Shown here piece after piece: positions 1 to 11,923 of a stretch of DNA of 64,000 bases. The DNA is taken from positions 6,303,001 through 6,367,000 of the forward strand of contig NC_081807.1 in the NCBI RefSeq assembly GCF_030704535.1. Direction: 5' to 3'. A model generated the notes under the pieces. The model was not told the origin of the DNA. It saw only the letters and a list, made by a program, of their open reading frames with translations, and searched no databases. The DNA comes from Vitis vinifera. Its lineage: Eukaryota; Streptophyta; Magnoliopsida; Vitales; Vitaceae. The position numbers and the translations under genes are program-made. The stretch's first letter is position 1. Every line of letters starts with the position of its first letter.

Positions 1-125
1 AAATAATAGGAAAATAAAGTCTATGTTAAGAAGTAATACAAAATGATGGATTTAACATAGTTGGATAAGTTTGGTAATATAATTTTGCTCAATTTATATT
101 AATATTTTTACAATTTGTTATTATC

Positions 126-3100
126 TTGCAAATTGACATTCCTCCTCCTCTCCTATCTTTTATATCTAAAATATCTAAAGAGGAGTACTTTCCTGGAAAA
201 ATTGCATGTTTGTCTCACTTGGTAGCCATTGAAAATATTAAGAAGAAATTGACCGAACCACAATTGGAGATGTTTAGAAAATCATGTTTTGGTCATTTTT
301 TACTCCTTCCCGAACTTAGATTTTCAGCCCAAATTGTTCATCAATTGTTGTTACATCAATGTGAAACCAAAAAAGACAATGAAATATGGATTTTATTAAA
401 GTCAAAGGGCTTAAGATTTAGTAAAGAAGAGTTTGCATTGATTACGGGCTTGAGTTTTGGTCCTATTACAAAATGTGATAAAAAATCATTACGAATAAGG
501 GACACATACTTTAAAGGAGAAAACAAGGTGCGTAATGATGAGTTGGAGAAAGTTTTTCTTTCTTTAGGAGAGAAAAAGAATAAGAATAAGAAAATAAAAA
601 AAGAATTTGAAGATGAAGAGGTGATAAAGTTGGCACTTTTGTATTTTTTTAGAGCATGTTTTATTTGGGAAATAAGGAAAAAATTTAATAGATATGGAAT
701 AGGTTGCTTTGGTTGATAATTTGGAGGCTTTTAACAAGTATCCGTGGGGGGGATTTTTATGAGAGGACACTATTTGGTTTGCAAAGAGCTTTGGAGAACC
801 GGGTATCCAAATACCAAGATAAAAAGAAAGCAAATGGAGAAGTTGCAGTTGAAGCATATAGTCTTGTTGGATTTCCATATGCATTCCAGGTTTGGGCATA
901 CGAGGCTATTCCACTTATTGGATTGAAATATGCCACTCGTGTATCTGAGAGCTATCCTCGAATATTAAATTGGAGTGCAACAAGTGCTCCAAGGTCTACT
1001 GAGGTTGAAAATGTATTTCTAAAGCCTCATGTAAGTAATTCTTTACCTTTAAATTTTAAGAATGCAATTATAAATATTATTGTATTGTTGTTTATTAACA
1101 ATTATATTTGATTTGGACTTTGTAGTTAACTTTTCATTCACTTCTAACACCCACTTTAGAGGAGCAACAACAAGACTATTACAAGCATGTAGATAAACAA
1201 GGAGCTTCAGCAAAAATGTTGCACCAATCAAATGCCTCACAAGATGCCAAGAAGGATGACTTAAGGCATGAAAAAAGCTCATCTGACACTGCTGCATATG
1301 TTGTTGTTGCTACTGCTGTAATGGCAGAAGAAACAACAAATGATGCAGTTGTCCCATCAATAGAGGAAACTTAACCTAAACTTAGCCATCATAAATAATG
1401 CATGCATGTTTTTTTTTTTTGGTACTTTATTTAATATAAGATGTTCATTCCATAATTAACATGTGGAACCTGACCTTAACTATAAATAAACTTATAGGAA
1501 GTTAAGTTTGTAGGGATCATGAAAAAACCTAAATTTAACAAGTGTGTTATTTCAAAGTGAACAAACTTGTCATAATATATATATATATATATAAATATTG
1601 TAAGTGTTAAATTTTTATTTCATTTACGTGCAATATGTGCAGAAATTATGGATGGAGTTTGTGAAATTCAGACAAAGCTCAGAGTTAAATTTCAATCATC
1701 TAAAGAAAGAAATTGAAGGACTCAACTTGAAGATGGATGAATTGAAACAACTTTTATTAGAAGTTAGTGACATGTTTACTTGTTTAAATTTTATAATACT
1801 TCAATGTTTTGACATTTATGTTTTCTCATATTTATTATTATTGGGTGGTGTATGCAATTTTAGGTTAAGAGTTCGAATAAGGAACATGGTATGCATGACA
1901 CTAGATTCAGAAAATCTAGTACAAAAGAAAATGATAACAATATGGGCTTTGATTTCCAGACTGGAATTTTTGAGGATGTTACAGATGATGAAGTGGAGAG
2001 GAATGACATTCCCATGGATGTGAACATTGATATGGAAGCTTTTAGAAACCTTCAGCTTGCAGAAAAACACATGACTAAAGAGTTGAAAGATGACTACTCT
2101 ATTGATGATCCAGTTATTGATATTGCCAAGTTGTTTGGTACCCCAACTATGTCAGGCGAGTTTTCAGTATATGTCATACCTCACCATCTATCTCCTACCA
2201 TTTTTAAGCGAAGGCGTAAGATTAAAAAGTCTCATATCTTGCAACACCCTTTTACAGATCCCACAAAGAGAAAGAAACTAAGAAAAGAGATTGAAAAACC
2301 ATTAACTTCATTTGATCCTTTGCGTCCAATCTCTGAAGAAGCATTAGAGTCCTTTCAAAAGTGGATGAGTGATGACCAAGGGTAAGTTGTATACATCCAT
2401 ACTTGTAAATTTGTGTTCTTCACAAGTTATAAAATTACTAATGTTTTTTTTTTTTTTTTTATGTCAAAGGTCCACAATTGACATTGACTACATGCATATA
2501 GATAAAAAAAAAATGGTTTCAATCATTGTCTAATCATGGTTCATGGCTTGCTGACATAGTTTGTAAAATATGAATTTGTTTTTATTTTTATTTATTATTA
2601 TGTTCAGCTTACAACCAAATAATATAACTAATTTACTTTATTGTAATTGTTAGCACATTGATGTTGCCTTCTTCTTTTTCCGGAAGCGGCGAATAGAAAA
2701 TCCTCATCTTTTTTCCCAAAAGTTTACCACAGTGGATACTATGTTTTGGGTATGTGTAGTTTGAATTTTAGTTATCATTTTTAATTTTTTTGTAATAATG
2801 AATCTTATGATCTTGGTTATTTATTTATGTATGTTAACTTTATTCTATGTAGCAAAATGCTCAAGCAAGATGGATTAAGCATGTCAAGAAGTGGAACCAA
2901 TTCAAATTACCAGAGAATGACATCCTTATTGATTATGCCAATGGTTTGCAACCTCTTTATTCTGTCAAATGGCCTGATGTTGACATTGTGTATGTCCCTA
3001 TCAATGTTTGGGCTAGTCACTGGGTATTAGGAGTTGTCCACCTTCATCGAAGGATTATATACGTATATGACTCATTGATGGGCATCAATAATAATGCAAG

Positions 3101-3477
3101 ATTGCAAGTTGCCATTAAACCATTAGCCAAATTGTTGCCGCATATATTGAATGCAATAGCATATTATGGTTTTCATGGTGACACAAAAGTTAACTACCAG
3201 GAATGGGAAATTGAATGGCTGCAAGATATTCCTCAACAAGAAAATGAGTAAGTGATCTTAAATTTACTTTCATAACTTATACACTTAATCTTTAATAATA
3301 ACCCTAACATTGATTATCTGTGTACCATGCAATGGTGATTGTGGCATGTTTGTTATCAAATATGTTGAATACTTAATGCACAACCATCCATTGAAGTCAT
3401 TAACAAGTGCACGAATGGACTGGTTTCGGGAAAAGATGGCAACAGAGTTATTTTATATGAAATACTTGCCTATGTAA
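126..3477 (+). pseudogene. Ulp1-like (C48) protease gene of the MULE, with DUF1985-type N-terminus
   Basis: The first exon (from about 126, possibly further upstream) reads as a DUF1985-like domain, with FGHFLLLPELRFSAQIVH and RFSKEEFALITGLSFG. A coiled-coil-like exon follows at 1630-1770, then an acidic/basic linker at 1891-2385, then the C48 peptidase core at about 2655-3250 and 3331-3477. The catalytic His lies in SHWVLGVVHLH, the Asp in YVYDSLMG and the Cys in NGDCGMF (codon 3340-3342). The family (Ulp1/SENP) removes SUMO; copies inside plant MULEs have no settled role. Breaks: the reading frame changes near 715 and again at the G7 run near 748, and the last exon lacks an AG acceptor just before AATGGTGATTGTGG (3331), where the sequence reads ATGC-A. 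It is therefore probably not translatable as one protein. Exon limits other than the last stop (3475-3477) are approximate. Confidence 0.75.
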
Positions 3478-3654
3478 TGAATTCATGTTGATATTTCACA
3501 TTTTGATAATGTAGTTGGATGGTTTGTTATATGTAATTGGATAGCTTCATATATGTAGTTAGACATTTTGATAAATGTAGTTGGACAAGTTGATATATCT
3601 ACCTGGATATTTTGATGAATGTTGTTCGATAGTTATGTATACAATTGACCTTTT

Positions 3655-4480
3655 AAACTAAACTTCAATGTTGTCAAGTTGTTATGTGTACAAACTTGGA
3701 TGTAGTTAAGTCCATAGTCTTAATAGAACACATGAACTTAACTACTATCAAGTTAACTAAGAACCAACTTGACAGATATTAAGTCGAAATCTATTCCAGA
3801 ATAACATATTTAATCTGGACTTAACAGGTATCAAGTTGATCTTCTATAGACTCATAGGAGGTTGTGTCTACAATTGCCATTTTTACCTGAACTTAACTAT
3901 TGTTAAGTTATTTTATGAACAAACTTGAAGGTAGTTAAGTCCACAGTCTTCAGACAAAACCTGAACTTAACTATTGTCAAGTTGTTTTATGAACAAACTT
4001 GAAGGAAGTTAAGTTCACAGTCTTCAGACAAAACTTGAACTTAACTATTGTCAAGTTGTTTTATGTACAAACTTGAAGGTAGTTAAGTCCACAGTCTTTA
4101 GACAAAACCTGAACTTAACTATTGTCAAGTTGTTTTATGAACAAACTTGAAGGTAGTTAAGTCCACAGTCTTTAGACAAAACCTGAACTTAACTATTGTC
4201 AAGTTGTTTTATATATAAACTTGAAGGTAGTTAGGTCCACAGTCTTTAGACAAAACCTGAACTTAACTATTGTCAAGTTGTTTTATGTACCAACTTGAAG
4301 GCAGTTAAGTCAACGGTCTTTAGACAAAACCTGAACTTAACCATTGTCAAGTTGTTTTATGTACAAACTTGAAGGTAGTTAAGTCTACAGTCTTCAGACA
4401 AAGCCTGAACTTAACTATTGTCAAGTTCCTTATCAATAAACGTGAGAACAGTTGAGTCCATAGTTTGAGAATAAACATGT
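3655..4480. repeat. 74-bp tandem repeat array (minisatellite)
   Basis: The phrase CCTGAACTTAACTATTGTC recurs at about 3959, 4033 (variant), 4107, 4181, 4255, 4329 and 4403, giving a constant period of 74 bp. Each unit also contains CAAGTTGTTTTATG, AACTTGAAGGTAGTTAAG and CCACAGTCTTTAGAC. Older, divergent units extend left to about 3655. The array sits between the 3' ends of the convergent Ulp1-like and transposase genes of the MULE. Confidence 0.9.
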
Positions 4481-4729
4481 AATTTTCATTCATACTTTAT
4501 ACATAACTCATCATAACATATATGTACAAAAGTAACAAATATCTCCATTTCTATGGGTATGCAAAAAAAAGGGATCATTATTACAATATTCATCTATGTG
4601 CTTATCCTATCACCTTATACAAAAAAGTAACTTACATTTCTGTTCACATGGGTACCAAAAAAACAAAAAAGCTCACTATTACAATTTTCATTCCATGTAA
4701 GTTCATAGAGTGCCAAAGCTATCATGATA

Positions 4730-7700
4730 TCAAGGGATTGGTCGTTTGCATGTTTTTCGATTATGCCCATATTGACCACATCGACTACAACGAGATGTGC
4801 TCTTGCCCTCTCCACCAAAAGGAATTCTTACTTTCCTTGGTCTTCCTATTGGGCATCTCGTCTTTAGGTGGTAACACAACTTTGTCACGAATATGATTAG
4901 GTACTACCCAATCTATTTCATTTCCAGTTGGATGAATACACTCTGAATATGAAGATAACAATGTTTTAGTAGTAAAATACTTGAAGCACAAAGTGTAACA
5001 TGAAATGTTGTAAAATCTACAAGCAGCAATAGCATGTGCACATGGAATATGATCAAGATCAAATTGTCGACATTTGCATGAACGAGTGTCTAAATTCACT
5101 TGAGCACTAATGCCAGCATAGTTAACATTACACTCCTTGGAGTTGATAGGTTCCACTAGATATGTTGCTGACATATTATACCTAGAACGAAGTTCTCCAT
5201 CAGCCCACATGGTAAGTTCAGTTGACATTGACATTGCTTGTTGTTGACGAGTCACAAACCATTTTTGAAGTAAGTTTCTCAATTCTTCAACCAATTGCAA
5301 AACTGGAAGATCTCTAGCATTTTTCAACACAGCATTAAGGCTTTCAACGATCCTTGTTGTCATGATATTATATCTTTTTCCGATAGAATATGAACGTGCC
5401 CATCGATCAACACCTATATCCATCAAATATCTTGCTGCTCTTGGGTCAATCATCTCTAGTTGCCCAAATATAAAATTAAACTTTGAAACACGATAAGCAT
5501 GGGCAGCATCATGGAACAACTTATGAATTGCAGGATTCTTGAACTTTGTCTTCAAATTTTGTCCAACGTGATAAGTGCAGACACCATGCCTCGCATGGGG
5601 AAATGCTTTATGTATTGTTTTCTCAATGCTACCATGTCGATCTGATATCACAAACAAATCATCAATGTGTCCAAGTGCATCATGTAGTTTTTGTAAAAAC
5701 CACTCGCATAAGGCATCATTTTCGGAATCACCAATCCCAAAGGTTAAAGGGTATATCTGATTGTTGCCATCTTTACACCCTGCAATAAATAAAGCCCCTA
5801 AGCACTTTGCTTTCAAAAATGTCCCATCAACTGCAACCACAGGCCTTATTGATGTGTGAAACCCAACAAGAGATGCACCAATCGACATAAAAAAGTATTT
5901 GAATTGATTATCACAATCAGTAACTATATCAGTGATGGTACCAGGATTTTTTTGCTCTGAAACATAGCAATATGATGGTAAAGTGTTATAAGACTCCTCA
6001 GGTGATCCCCTAATAGAACCTAGAGCAAGTTCTTTGGCTCTCCACGTCTTATCATAACTGATTTGAATGCCATACTGCTTTTGAATGTCTGCTACAATGT
6101 CTTTTGGTCAAAATTCACAACCAACCCCTTGATATGTTTCTCTTATACTCTCACCAATCAACCAACTACTTGCATGTCGATTGTCACGAGACATCATATC
6201 TAACCGACAAGTGTGTGTTGAATAGAATTTCATTATTTGAAACATATTGGAAATCCCCAACTTGGTAGCACGAACTTGCCACTTGCATTCTTTATCAAAA
6301 CATTCAACAAGCAATAACTTAGTAGTAGATTTAGTTGTCTTGAACTCAAACTTCCTTTTCAGAGCCATCATATGCAACTTCCTTTGTAATTCTTTCTTAC
6401 TTGAGTAAATTTGGTGTTCTTCTAGATGGTCATCACTAATTCCACTAACTATAGGTTGTTGCATCATGTTTTGTCTTTCATTTGCTACATCTTCGATTAT
6501 AGTGGGATTGTCATGTATGAACCCATCACTTGTATCAATCATGGTCAAGATTTATGCACTCTGAGTTGAACCAGTTCTGAATGAGCCAATTTGGGTCACT
6601 TGCTTATCACTAGTAGGGTTAGTATTCATTCTATAATCCTCCTCATTAATTGTAGTCTCATTCATGTTCCAATCATGAACTTTATACCCTTCAGGTGACT
6701 CATTTTGAAATCTTTGTCCATTTTCACCATCAACAGTAAGAGTTTCAACTGAATCACAATGAATGTGTCTACTTTTATGCATCAACATTGAGTCCCCATT
6801 CAATTCTTTATCAATCTCAGAAGACATATGACATTCGAAATAAGAATTGCAAATTGATTTCTGATTGTGATTATCAATTCGCTTTTCAACTGTGATGCAC
6901 AATGGAACAAGCAGCTTACCATTTGTACAATTTAAACCAATAAAGAATTTCACATCCCCATCATCAGTTAGTTGTATAGGACTTGTGGGTATGTTGGCAT
7001 TGAATACATACTTCATTGAAAGAAAACAATTTGTTGGATCTAGCTTCAGAATATGATGGACAACCCCTAATAACTCTTTATATGATATAGTTTTCGGGAT
7101 CTCAATGCCTTTACCTTTACTTCCTTCGAAATAGAAAACATTTCCATCTCGTACCCATTCTCCTTTATATAAAAGCATTATTCCTACTTCATCAACCACT
7201 GAAATAACAGAATAATTCAATTAGTGGCATCAACAAACAGTATTAGAATATTTTTTAGTTACATCATAGCATTAGCACCAATAAGTAGGTATTAATTTTA
7301 AAAAACTCATTCATTATTAAATACATATTATTTCATTACACATATTTATTTTTTTAATAAACAACAAATAAATAACATTATTAATCATCTTTACTACCTC
7401 AACTAATACCAATAATGATATAGAAATACAATGTATATAGTTATAAAATAAATTCAGACATTGTAACTCTAAACTATTTTAAACAATAAAAATATATTTA
7501 TTTACTAAAAGATTGGTTATGTTGTAATTTATTTAATGTCAAGGGTAATTTGCAAATGATTCAACTCAAATTGAGTATAATTAAATATAATAACAATAAT
7601 ATAATGTTACTATAAAATAACTATATACAATCTTAACTTACTTCAAGTTCAACTTAACACACATCAAGTTCAACTTAACACACGTCAAGTTCAACTTAAT

Positions 7701-7867
7701 ATCCATAAGGTTTTTATATATAACTAAAAAAGATAACTTTATATATTATGTCAAAACCCTATTAACACATATATTTACATCTATATAAAGCACAAATATG
7801 CAAACAATACCAAAACCATCATAAAATTCCATAAGTTTTATTACTTACCATCATTTGATTTTTCCAT
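4730..7867 (-). pseudogene. MuDR-type transposase of the MULE (broken)
   Basis: A mini-exon at 7867-7849 (ATG, MEKSND) is spliced by GTAAGT to an acceptor TTTCAG, so exon 2 starts at 7198. Domains in order: an N-terminal region, a MuDR zinc-ribbon-like segment (about 6400-6180), and the DDE transposase core with Asp in VAVDGTFLKAKCLG, Asp in FVISDRHGSIEKT and Glu in RIVESLNAVLKNA. A SWIM finger follows (CKCRQFDLDHIPCAHA), then a CCHC knuckle (CSRCGQYGHNRKTC). Breaks: TAA at 6554-6552, TGA at 6110-6108 (in front of PKDIVADIQKQYG; possibly a decayed CGA), and a frameshift near 4869 that puts the CCHC knuckle in another frame, ending at 4730. Its role would be cut-and-paste transposition of the element; this copy should be inactive unless suppressed or trans-complemented. 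Confidence 0.85.
7640..7702. repeat. three 24-bp direct repeats upstream of the transposase gene
   Basis: CAAGTTCAACTTAACACA-type units repeat three times at 24-bp spacing inside the first transposase intron. The core AAGTTCAACTT is a small palindrome and resembles the AACTTGA/AGTTAAG words of the 74-bp array in the same element, so it may be an element-specific binding motif (inference). Confidence 0.6.
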
Positions 7868-8385
7868 ATAGACAATGTTTCTCCACACTACACTTTTTAA
7901 GCTGATTGTTTCCTTCTTTTAATCCATTTTTTCATGACTGTAAATGATATTAAAAAAATTATAACAATTTTAAACTTATTTAAATATTTACTACATCTCA
8001 TTAAATGTTTGAAAATATTCAATAAATAAAACATGAAAGAAAAAAATATGGAAAAATAAAAATAAATGTACACTGTTTATCCAACCACAACTTAAAGCGC
8101 TTTAAGTTGAAGAAATCTGAAGAGAAACTGTGTGAGACTTGAAGAAATGCATTGAAAAGAGAGAAACGGAATAACAGGAGAAAATGAAAAAAATGAGAAA
8201 GTGGAAGAAATAATAAAAAGGAGGTGAATGAAGGGAAATAAAATTAGAATGGGAGGGAAAAAGGAGCTGATGTAGTTGAGGGGTATTTTTGTCCGGATCG
8301 GGTCATTTTGGAGGCTATTAAAAGTGAAGGGTTAGTTTTACAATATTGAGAGATTTTTGTCCCTTTTTTCCCAAAAATTTATCTA
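7868..8385. other. right non-coding terminal region of the MULE
   Basis: AT-rich and purine-rich DNA without a usable reading frame. It contains a perfect 20-bp palindrome at 8089-8108 (AACTTAAAGC and its complement) and a run GGGGTATTTTTGTCCGG at 8280-8296 of a type often met near plant MULE ends. Terminal inverted repeats cannot be checked because the partner end is outside the window. Confidence 0.5.
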
Positions 8386-8611
8386 CTCCCAGTAGGTTCA
8401 TCTCTACAGTCTCTACTAAACTTTGCTCTTCGCTGAACCAAACCTTCAGCGTCTATGGGTGTCTACCCAACTGTCCTAACTACACGCTTAAATTTTGAAC
8501 TTATCACTATTTCTCCATGGTATATAAGAGTATTCCTCCCACATCCATTCCACATTAAACCACCTTTTCCCTCACTTCTCTCTGCTCTCCCTCAGTCATA
8601 GTTGAACAAAA
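8386..8611 (+). promoter_or_regulatory. core promoter and 5' leader of the UGT84A gene
   Basis: A TATA box TATATAA is at 8521-8527, followed by a CT-rich leader (8550-8600) typical of plant 5' UTRs. The start codon at 8612 has AAAATGGG context. Transcription would be expected to begin about 30 bp after the TATA box (inference). Confidence 0.6.
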
Positions 8612-10048
8612 ATGGGATCTGAATCAAAGCTAGTTCATGTGTTTTTGGTTTCCTTCCCTGGACAAGGGCATGTCAACCCTTTGCTCAGGCTGGGGAAGCG
8701 TCTGGCTTCAAAGGGCTTGCTTGTTACCTTCTCCACTCCAGAGAGTATCGGGAAGCAGATGAGGAAAGCCAGTAACATTACTGACCAGCCGACACCGGTA
8801 GGAGAAGGTCTGATCAGGTTCGAGTTTTTCGAAGATGAGTGGGACGAGAACGAGCCCAAGCGCCAAGATTTGGACCTTTACTTGCCCCAGCTGGAGCTCG
8901 TGGGCAAAAAGGTTCTTCCTCAGATGATCAAAAAACACGCAGAGCAGGATCGACCTGTCTCCTGCCTCATCAACAACCCATTTATTCCATGGGTTTCTGA
9001 TGTAGCAGCTGATCTTGGAATCCCCAGTGCCATGCTTTGGGTTCAATCTTGCGCTTGCTTTTCTACGTATTACCACTACTACCATGGCTTAGTCCCTTTT
9101 CCCTCCGAAGCTGAGCCTGAAATCGATGTTCAATTGCCATGTATGCCTCTCTTGAAGTATGATGAAGTCGCTAGCTTCTTGTACCCGACCACTCCCTACC
9201 CATTCCTGAGGAGAGCTATCTTAGGCCAGTACAGGAACCTGGACAAGCCCTTCTGTATATTGATGGACACGTTCCAAGAACTGGAACCCGAAGTCATCGA
9301 ATACATGTCCAAGATCTGCCCGATCAAGCCTGTAGGACCTTTATACAAGAACCCTAAAGTGCCAAACGCCGCTGTCCGTGGCGACTTCATGAAGGCCGAC
9401 GACTGCATCGAGTGGCTCGACTCCAAGCGTCCCTCCTCCATCGTCTACGTCTCTTTTGGAAGCGTCGTGTACCTGAAACAAGACCAAGTCGACGAGATCG
9501 CTTATGGGCTCTTAAACTCCGGCCTGCAATTCTTATGGGTGATGAAACCGCCGCACAAAGACGCCGGCCTGGAACTCCTAGTTCTTCCAGAAGGGTTCTT
9601 GGAAAAGGCCGGTGACAAAGGCAAGGTGGTGCAATGGAGCCCGCAAGAGCAAGTCTTAGCTCACCCCTCCGTTGCCTGTTTCGTTACCCACTGTGGATGG
9701 AACTCGTCCATGGAGGCTCTCAGCTCCGGCATGCCGGTGGTGGCGTTCCCACAGTGGGGAGATCAAGTCACCGACGCCAAGTACTTGGTGGACGAATTCA
9801 AAATTGGAGTGAGAATGTGCAGAGGCGAGGCCGAAAACAAGCTCATCACCCGGGACGAGGTGGAGAAGTGTTTGATCGAGGCCACCACCGGACCAAAGGC
9901 AGCGGAGTTGAAGCAAAACGCCATGAAGTGGAAGAAGGCGGCAGAGCAGGCGGTGGCGGAGGGCGGTTCCTCCGAACGGAATCTACAGGGTTTTGTCGAC
10001 GAGGTTCGGAGAAGGAGCATTGAAATCATTTACAAAACAAAAATTTAA
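8612..10048 (+). CDS. UGT84A-type UDP-glucose:phenolic acid glucosyltransferase
   Basis: Single exon, 478 residues, as usual for plant group-L UGT84 enzymes. These cytosolic enzymes transfer glucose from UDP-glucose to carboxyl groups of hydroxycinnamic and hydroxybenzoic acids (for example gallic acid, giving beta-glucogallin) and in grape also act on stilbenes. The likely catalytic His is H20 in [15 protein letters not shown]. The 44-residue PSPG donor-binding box runs from W342 to Q385, contains [11 protein letters not shown] and ends in WGDQ; the final Gln favours UDP-glucose. No frame break is seen and the start is the first ATG after the leader. The coding sequence is clearly GC-richer than its surroundings. 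It resembles the Vitis gallate/hydroxycinnamate/resveratrol glucosyltransferases from memory; the substrate of this copy cannot be read from sequence. A MULE ends close upstream and could affect expression. Confidence 0.93.
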   Translation: MGSESKLVHVFLVSFPGQGHVNPLLRLGKRLASKGLLVTFSTPESIGKQMRKASNITDQPTPVGEGLIRFEFFEDEWDENEPKRQDLDLYLPQLELVGKKVLPQMIKKHAEQDRPVSCLINNPFIPWVSDVAADLGIPSAMLWVQSCACFSTYYHYYHGLVPFPSEAEPEIDVQLPCMPLLKYDEVASFLYPTTPYPFLRRAILGQYRNLDKPFCILMDTFQELEPEVIEYMSKICPIKPVGPLYKNPKVPNAAVRGDFMKADDCIEWLDSKRPSSIVYVSFGSVVYLKQDQVDEIAYGLLNSGLQFLWVMKPPHKDAGLELLVLPEGFLEKAGDKGKVVQWSPQEQVLAHPSVACFVTHCGWNSSMEALSSGMPVVAFPQWGDQVTDAKYLVDEFKIGVRMCRGEAENKLITRDEVEKCLIEATTGPKAAELKQNAMKWKKAAEQAVAEGGSSERNLQGFVDEVRRRSIEIIYKTKI

Positions 10049-10911
10049 AGTCAAAGTCTTCAGTTTTCAGTATCTTGAAGGGACACGTGTGAAGTAACGC
10101 TTGGGTAAAAGTAATCAGACCTGGTGTGGAATAACTAGAATACCCTTATAAGGGTAAGGGGTCTTGACTGGGTTCCGTATCGAATTGCCTTTCTCTTTCC
10201 TTTCTCCTGCACAAAGCGGTGTCGTTTCACGCAACCTGTTTGTTTCTCTTCTTTATTCTGTCTCCTAATTACTGTCTTGTAATATTCTATTATTGTAATT
10301 GAGTTTGTCTAATTTTTATCCAATTAAATTAGCTTTCTTGTTATTTATAGAAATTGACCGACAAACCAACATCTCAAGGCGTGGATAAATAAAAAATAAA
10401 AAATAAAAAAAAATACCAGAAAGTTTGAGATCCAATAAATGCCAACATGATCCATCTGTATTTTGGAGATGGAGGAGAATCATGTCACGCTGTCCAATTT
10501 TTAATTTATTTACTTCTCCAATTACTCTAAAGCACCATCTCAATCCGGACTTTATAATATTTTAGGTAATCATAAATCACATTTATCTCAAGGTGATGTT
10601 TATATATATGTATATATATTATTATTATTTTTTTTAAATACAAGATAGTAAAAACATTGTGTTATTAAAAAATATTTAATTTAAATTCAAATATTAGGGT
10701 TATGTTTGATTCTTATAAAATTTGAAAAAAAAAATGAAAAATTTTAAGAAAAAATGTAAGTAAAAAAAAAAGTTATAAAATTTTCTTTTATTTGAATGTT
10801 GATGGTATTAAAATTAAATTGTACTAAGGGAATATAGTTTCTTGAACTTTACCATTAAATAATGAAAATAGAAAAAATAGGGGAAAAAAACACTAGAAGA
10901 AAGGGAAAATA
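10049..10911. other. 3' flank of the UGT gene, then AT-rich intergenic DNA
   Basis: The transcript end is probably near 10260-10330, where AT-rich poly(A)-signal-like words (TAATATTCTATTATTGTAATT) follow a pyrimidine-rich stretch. Beyond that the sequence is A/T-rich with short homopolymers and shows no gene. Confidence 0.5.
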
Positions 10912-11319
10912 TTAAGCCTTGTTTGGTAACTGTTTTCAAAATTAGTTTTTAAGAATAGTTTTTAGAAATTATTATATGATGTTTTGTATAACAAAAGTAT
11001 GATTGGAAACCTAAAATGTTGTTAACTTATTTTTCATATTTTTTATATATGTTTCAAAAATAATTTTTATGTCTAATATTTTATTTTTAATTATTTTATA
11101 TGTTTATATAATTATTTTTTAAAATAGTCCTCAAAAAACAATTAAAAACAATAAAAATCAATTTAAAAAATGTTATTTAAAAACACCTTATTTTCTATTT
11201 TTAAGAACATAAAACAGAAAACATTTTTTTTTGTCAAACGTGTTTTCTTTTTTCTTTTATTTTTTTTATTTTAGAGAATAAAAAACTATTCTCGAAAACA
11301 ATTATCAAATAAATCCTAA
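10912..11319. mobile_element. hAT-like MITE, copy 1
   Basis: Begins TTAAGCCTTGTTTGGTAACT and ends with the inverted, diverged partner AACAATTATCAAATAAATCC. The interior is AT-rich and non-coding. Similar ends occur at 39337-39664 and 47117-47446. The hAT assignment rests on the TTTGGTAACTGTTTTC end sequence and size and is tentative. Confidence 0.6.
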
Positions 11320-11923
11320 TTATTTTGTTTCAACTTGTTATCATTAATGCTTCAAGGTTTAAAATTAAGAGTGTTTTACAGTGATTTTAGAAAATGTTTC
11401 TAATCTTTTTAATACTTAAAAAGTAAAAAATTTCAAATTTTAGAAATTGTAAAAAAACTTCTTAAAATTACTGTCAAACGCACCCTAAATTGACCCCTTG
11501 AGTTATAATATAGGAAGTTTAAAGTGTGTTTCACAATATTTTTAGAGGAAATATTTTTAGTGAAAGTGTTTTCTTTATAAGTGTGTTTTCGAAAATCACC
11601 TATCAAGTATTTATTCAAAAAAAGATTATTTCAATACTAAAGTGATTCATATTTTAAAAAGTGTTTTTCATATTTTGTCCCATAAATTTTTGTTTCAAAA
11701 ATATTTTTTAAATTAAAAACATTTTTGCTTATACTCAATCCAAGTCGATGTGAATTAAATTTGAATGGGAATTGAATAAGGGTTTGGGCAAATCCAATCT
11801 AATTCAACCTTATTATATATTTACATAAAATTTAAATTATAAATAAAAATATATGTAAATATATATTATTTAATAGCAATTGTTTGATATATTTTATTAT
11901 TTTAAATGTTAGAGAATAATATA
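11320..11923. other. AT-rich intergenic DNA
   Basis: Poly-A/T-rich sequence with GTGTTTTC-type words that may be another worn MITE (about 11360-11700). No gene or clear boundary is seen. Confidence 0.4.

Larger units (their letters stand above)
1..8385. mobile_element. Mutator-like element with Ulp1 and transposase genes (partial, decayed)
   Basis: The segment holds a plus-strand Ulp1-type cysteine protease gene and a minus-strand MuDR transposase gene that converge on a minisatellite. This two-gene layout is known from Kaonashi-type (KI) MULEs of plants that acquired an Ulp1-like protease. Both genes carry disabling mutations. The right edge is placed near 8385, where AT-rich element DNA with a GGGGTATTTTTGTCC block (8280-8294) gives way to the promoter of the next gene. 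The left edge and any target duplication lie outside the window, so the right edge is approximate. The family assignment comes from gene content, not terminal repeats. Confidence 0.75.

Noticed and set aside
3655..4480. CRISPR-like array
   Set aside because: The repeats are directly adjacent 74-bp units without unique spacers, in a plant transposon.
4522..4896. Plus-strand 124-codon frame
   Set aside because: It is antisense to the transposase C-terminus with its SWIM and CCHC region and has no domain of its own.
8635..10029. Several long frames antisense or out of frame within the UGT gene
   Set aside because: They have no domains and arise from the GC-rich codon pattern of the real 478-residue frame, which has all UGT motifs.
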